Below, in pieces: positions 61,188 through 64,000 of a stretch of 64,000 bases of DNA. Positions within the stretch are counted from its first letter, which is position 1; every line of letters starts with the position of its first letter. The position numbers and the translations under genes are program-made. The stretch comes from Haliotispira sp965263485 (lineage in GTDB: Bacteria > Spirochaetota > Spirochaetia > SP-2023). Under the pieces are notes generated by a model. The model had not been told where the DNA came from, did no database searches, and saw only the letters and a program-made list of their open reading frames with translations. The DNA is taken from contig CBDHHO010000001.1 of the NCBI GenBank assembly GCA_965263485.1, positions 558,001-622,000 of the forward strand. Reading direction: 5' to 3'.

Positions 61188-62477
61188 TTAGTTGTCTGCC
61201 AGCAAAGCTTCCGTCTTTTGCTGAAGCTCGGCGGCGACTTCCCCGGGATCCCGGTCGTCCTGAACCATGCGCTCCATTTCGTCCTGGACCAGGCGGCCGA
61301 AGTCGTTGTAGACCAGCTCCAGGCCCTTGGGCAGGCGGTCGACTCCAGCAGCGGCGGCCTGGTTCATCGATTCAAAGATCAGGTCCAAGTCCGGGATATT
61401 CGCCTTTGCCTCTGCGGGGATAGCTACGTTGGGGCGCGCTGAGGTCTGGCCGTTGGCGATGTAAGCTTCCTGCCACTTGCTCGAAGCTGCGAGGTCAATG
61501 AAGTCCCAGATCAGGTCTTTCTTTTGCTGGTTCGCGCTTGCGGGCATCGCCAGACCATTGCTGCTGCCTCCCACCGGCGGGCTGAAGGGCGAGAGGGCCA
61601 GTTTGATGTTCGGCAGGACTTCCGGTGCCGCTTTGCGGGACACGCCCCACATCCAAGGGCCTTCGATGAGCATGACCACTTTGCCTTCATTGAAGAGTTG
61701 GCGGACGTCGTTGATTTTCATGCCGCGAGGAGTCAAGTTTTCCTGCAGCAGGGTCTTCCAGTGGCTGAAGGCCTGGATCATTTCTTCTGTGTCGATGCTG
61801 GGCCGGCCGGAGGAGTCGGTCCATTTGGCGCCGGCGTCCAGTACAAAATTCAGCAGGCCGGTAAGGTACTGTCCCGGCCCGGGTGCGGTCTGGAAGCCGG
61901 TGCCGTACTGGTCTGTGATGCCGTCGTTATCTTTATCTACGGTCAGGGCCTGGGCGGCCTGGTAATATTCTTCCCAGCCCGTGGGGGGCGCAGAGATTCC
62001 CGCTTCCTGCAGGAGCTGCTGGTTGTAGTACAGGTTAAAGCCGAAGTACAGGAGCATCAGGCCGTAATTGTGTCCGTCTTTCTGCAGCACGCTTTGTCCG
62101 GCCCATTGTCCGATAGGCAGGCCCGCTTTTTCTATATACGGATCCAGGTTTTCCAGAAAGCCTTGCTGCATAAATACTGGGAATTCAAAGGACGCCAGGT
62201 GGACAATGTCGGGCGGGGAGCCGGCGGCAAACTGGGACAGCAGGGTTTCGGCGTAGCTGTCTCTGGCCAGATCGGTCACTTCGATGTTCATGCCCCAGTG
62301 TTCTTTTTCAAAATCGTCGATCAGGCCACCCCACCAGTTTACCAGATCTCCATCGATCAGTTGCCAGGTGGTGAAGCTGAGTTGGCCTACTTCCTGTCCT
62401 TCTCCTTTTTCTTTGCAGGAGGCGATTATTGCCATCAGGAGTACGGGGAACAGGATCCGAAAAAATTTGTTTGGCAT
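61188..62477 (-). CDS. Sugar ABC substrate-binding lipoprotein
   Basis: Family 1 extracellular solute-binding protein of about 429 residues. The signal ILFPVLLMAIIASCKEKGEG ends in a lipobox. FTTWQLIDGDLVNWWGGLIDDFEKEH, FAAGSPPDIVHLASFEFPVF and the tail DRDPGEVAAELQQKTEALL are typical. ATG 62477 follows GGAGG; the longer open frame is rejected. It heads the importer at 59432-62477, whose ligand may be processed by the FAD oxidoreductase. Confidence 0.92.
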   Translation of the reverse strand: MPNKFFRILFPVLLMAIIASCKEKGEGQEVGQLSFTTWQLIDGDLVNWWGGLIDDFEKEHWGMNIEVTDLARDSYAETLLSQFAAGSPPDIVHLASFEFPVFMQQGFLENLDPYIEKAGLPIGQWAGQSVLQKDGHNYGLMLLYFGFNLYYNQQLLQEAGISAPPTGWEEYYQAAQALTVDKDNDGITDQYGTGFQTAPGPGQYLTGLLNFVLDAGAKWTDSSGRPSIDTEEMIQAFSHWKTLLQENLTPRGMKINDVRQLFNEGKVVMLIEGPWMWGVSRKAAPEVLPNIKLALSPFSPPVGGSSNGLAMPASANQQKKDLIWDFIDLAASSKWQEAYIANGQTSARPNVAIPAEAKANIPDLDLIFESMNQAAAAGVDRLPKGLELVYNDFGRLVQDEMERMVQDDRDPGEVAAELQQKTEALLADN

Positions 62478-62607
62478 GGACTTCGCCTCCGTTGCCCTTT
62501 GCAAAAGTGCTATTATAGCATATTTATAAATACTAACACAGGTGTGGGCTGTTGTCAAGTGAATTTTTCTGAGGGGGGGCGTGCGATATATAGGGTGCTT
62601 TCGTGAA

Positions 62608-63062
62608 TCAGAACGGAAGCTTGGGCAGTGAAGGCTTGGAGATCTTTTCAATCTCGGTCAGCAGTTTCTCTGCGGCCTGTTCCGCGGCATTCTTTTGCTG
62701 CTCGGCCAGTTCTTTTTTGATGCGGCTCTCCACTGCCAAGGCCGAACTGAAATTGCTCCAGCCCTCCGCCCGGCTCTTTTCGCTGAGGAGGGCCTGCTGA
62801 TATTCCTTCAGCTGCTCCAATTCGCCCCGGAACGGGGCGAGATCGGCATTCAACTCGGAGTTTAGGCGCAGCTCAAGCTCCTTCAAAGCTGCCTGGATCG
62901 CCGCCTGCTGGAGACGCTGCAGCTCCCGGCTGAAGATGTGTTCCACATTGCTGTCGATGTGCAGGCCGTCCAGCTGCCCGTCTTCGTCCAGGAGGAACCC
63001 CGCTTCCAGCTCCAAGTCGTTGTTTTCCAGAACAGAGATGAGGGTACTCTGCAGGAGGCCTG
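62608..63062 (-). pseudogene. C-terminal coiled-coil fragment, truncated by a repeat
   Basis: About 150 residues are open: LENNDLELEAGFLLDEDGQLDG, then a long coiled coil (QRLQQAAIQAALKELELRL onward) rich in Glu, Gln and Lys, ending KPSLPKLPF. It resembles the end of large TIGR03545-type spirochaete proteins, but this is tentative. The only start lies within the family 1 repeat at 63063-63207, so the N-terminal part has been cut away. Confidence 0.5.
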
Positions 63063-63207
63063 TGCCGGAGCCAGGCCCGACCTTCCGCAAAGAGAGGAAG
63101 CAGGTCGTTTGCCACAAACCCTGCCGTAAGGCAGAACCTTTGCTCCGTGGAAAAGATCAAGTCTGGCGCGAAATTGGAATTTTTAGAGGTCCCTAATTAG
63201 AGGTCCC
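63063..63207. repeat. Family 1 repeat with doubled right end
   Basis: GAATTTTTAGAGGTCCC (63177-63193) is followed by a second partial end TTAGAGGTCCC to 63207, the same doubled arrangement as at 31291-31321. The interior (CTGCCGTAAGGCAGAACC, CACGGAGC in reverse) matches the copies at 7375 and 49325. No left end is seen. Confidence 0.75.
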
Positions 63208-63260
63208 TAAAATGGGATTTTCTTGCTGGCGCAAGCGGGCATATCCTGCCTCTCAGTCCA

Positions 63261-63767
63261 TCAATACTCCATGATATCCGCACAGCGATACCACAATTCT
63301 ACCCCGGCGGCTGCAAACATCTCTTCGCTTTCCTTGCCGCGATGATAACGTTTGCCTGCCATTACCCGCCGAATGCCAATATTGATAATCATCATGGCGC
63401 AGCTGCGACACGGTGTCATGCTGCAGTATAAAGTGGCACGATCCAGTGCCACACCGAACTTGGCTGCCTGACAAATTGCATTCTGCTCGGCATGCACCGT
63501 GCGCACACAATGAGAACTGAAGCTGCCGTCCTCGTGCCGCACCTCACGCAGCAAGTGCCCCACCTCATCACAGTGAGGCAAGCCTGCCGGAGCTCCGACA
63601 TAGCCCGTAGCCAGAATCTGCTTGTCCTTGACGATCACACAACCGCTGCGGCCCCGGTCGCAGGTGGCACGCCGGGCGATGGCCTCACAGACCTCAAAAA
63701 AATAGTCATCCCAGCTGGGCCGCTCCATCCTTCCGATCCGTGAATCCGGAGACTCTGCTTGCTGCAT
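63261..63767 (-). CDS. dCMP deaminase (ComEB-type)
   Basis: Zinc-dependent deaminase of 168 residues, making dUMP for dTTP synthesis. Zinc and catalytic motifs are VHAEQNAIC (His-Ala-Glu) and TPCRSCAMMIINIGI (PCxxC), with GYVGAPAGLPHCDEVGH upstream, typical of dCMP deaminases. The start at 63767 (MQQAESPDSRIGRMERPSWDDYF) is not certain; Met14 is an alternative. It lies just downstream of a chemotaxis-type gene on the same strand. Confidence 0.93.
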   Translation of the reverse strand: MQQAESPDSRIGRMERPSWDDYFFEVCEAIARRATCDRGRSGCVIVKDKQILATGYVGAPAGLPHCDEVGHLLREVRHEDGSFSSHCVRTVHAEQNAICQAAKFGVALDRATLYCSMTPCRSCAMMIINIGIRRVMAGKRYHRGKESEEMFAAAGVELWYRCADIMEY

Positions 63768-63784
63768 ATTGAGAGATCCCCGGT

Positions 63785-64000
63785 TTAATCCAGCTTAAAG
63801 CGATTAATCTTCTCGTTGATTGAATGGACCCGTTCAATATTCATTGCCACTTGATTGTTCAGTCTCTCAAACAAAGAAATCACCTCTTCACTCATGCCGG
63901 ATTGCTTTTGACTCGAACTGCAGATGGTTTGAATTTCCTGTTCCAGAATCATCGTGGTCTCAGCCAGTTCATCCAGAACCCCAAGTTGTTGCCGGGTAGA
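63785..64000 (-). CDS. Methyl-accepting chemotaxis protein-like C-terminus (partial)
   Basis: 72 codons are open from the window edge to the TAA at 63785-63787. ELAETTMILEQEIQTICSSSQKQSGMSEEVISLFERLNNQV has the heptad pattern and the SSSQKQS-type segment found near the end of receptor signalling domains. The rest lies beyond 64000. The assignment is based on a short piece. Confidence 0.55.
   Translation of the reverse strand, partial: STRQQLGVLDELAETTMILEQEIQTICSSSQKQSGMSEEVISLFERLNNQVAMNIERVHSINEKINRFKLD

Noticed and set aside
61524..62606. Plus-strand frame of 360 codons opposite the binding-protein gene
   Set aside because: It is antisense to a clear lipoprotein binding protein with signal peptide and ribosome site; no family pattern.

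Overview
The window looks like a chromosome segment of a spirochaete (Treponema/Spirochaeta type). This is an inference from gene style: a long serine hydroxymethyltransferase, an NqrF subunit, a DUF2259-like secreted protein, several sugar ABC systems without their own ATPase, and a TRAP system. No 16S or other decisive marker is present. Housekeeping genes (glyA, guaA, nnr, nqrF, dCMP deaminase, initiator tRNA) alternate with carbohydrate-uptake loci and decaying mobile DNA.

Left edge, 1-4030: an accessory segment ending at tRNA-fMet. It holds a truncated tyrosine recombinase running off the window, an IS5-type insertion sequence with a frameshifted transposase, a zinc-finger DUF723-like gene cut by that IS, two tiny genes, a NERD-nuclease-like membrane protein and an unrecognised 179-aa protein. 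4200-11030: glyA coupled to a membrane protein, guaA, and a MalY/PatB-type aminotransferase.

11086-17800: a DeoR-type regulator divergent from an AT-rich sugar operon (ABC binding protein, two permeases, a YdaE-like isomerase lacking its tail, an ADP-dependent sugar kinase relative, a class II aldolase). 17829-24800: a compact N-acetylmuramic acid salvage island with a BadF-type kinase, NamZ (DUF1343), a sodium/solute symporter, a MurR-like regulator, MurQ and NagZ. Together they release MurNAc, import it unphosphorylated, phosphorylate it inside the cell and convert it to GlcNAc-6-P. 25064-36090: an AraC regulator, aldolase, HAD phosphatase, cupin, aldehyde dehydrogenase, FGGY kinase, ribose-type ABC importer and a KDG-type PfkB kinase. 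36149-43800: TRAP transporter, DapA-family aldolase, 2-hydroxyacid dehydrogenase, GntR regulator, then a frameshifted GH172/DUF2961 gene and a GH32 remnant.

43900-55500: a retropepsin-like protein, a lipoprotein, nnr, an aminotransferase, an RseC-like protein, a secreted protein, a NifU-like protein, nqrF, a DHH phosphoesterase and an MFS exporter. 55600-56900: an Xre regulator with palindromic operators, a frameshifted TM2 gene and a restriction-endonuclease C-terminal remnant. 56920-62480: an FAD oxidoreductase, an epimerase fragment and a three-gene sugar ABC operon. 62600-64000: a coiled-coil gene fragment, dCMP deaminase and the end of a chemotaxis-receptor-like gene.

The most striking global signal is interspersed repeats. 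Family 1 has the terminal motif GGGNACCTCTAAAAATTC, the same terminal inverted repeat that bounds the IS5-type element at 277-1523. Short copies (MITE-like) recur through the window, two with apparent 4-5 bp target duplications, and several sit exactly at gene ends. Family 2 is a hairpin element ending in GAAATTCAAGGTGTACC.
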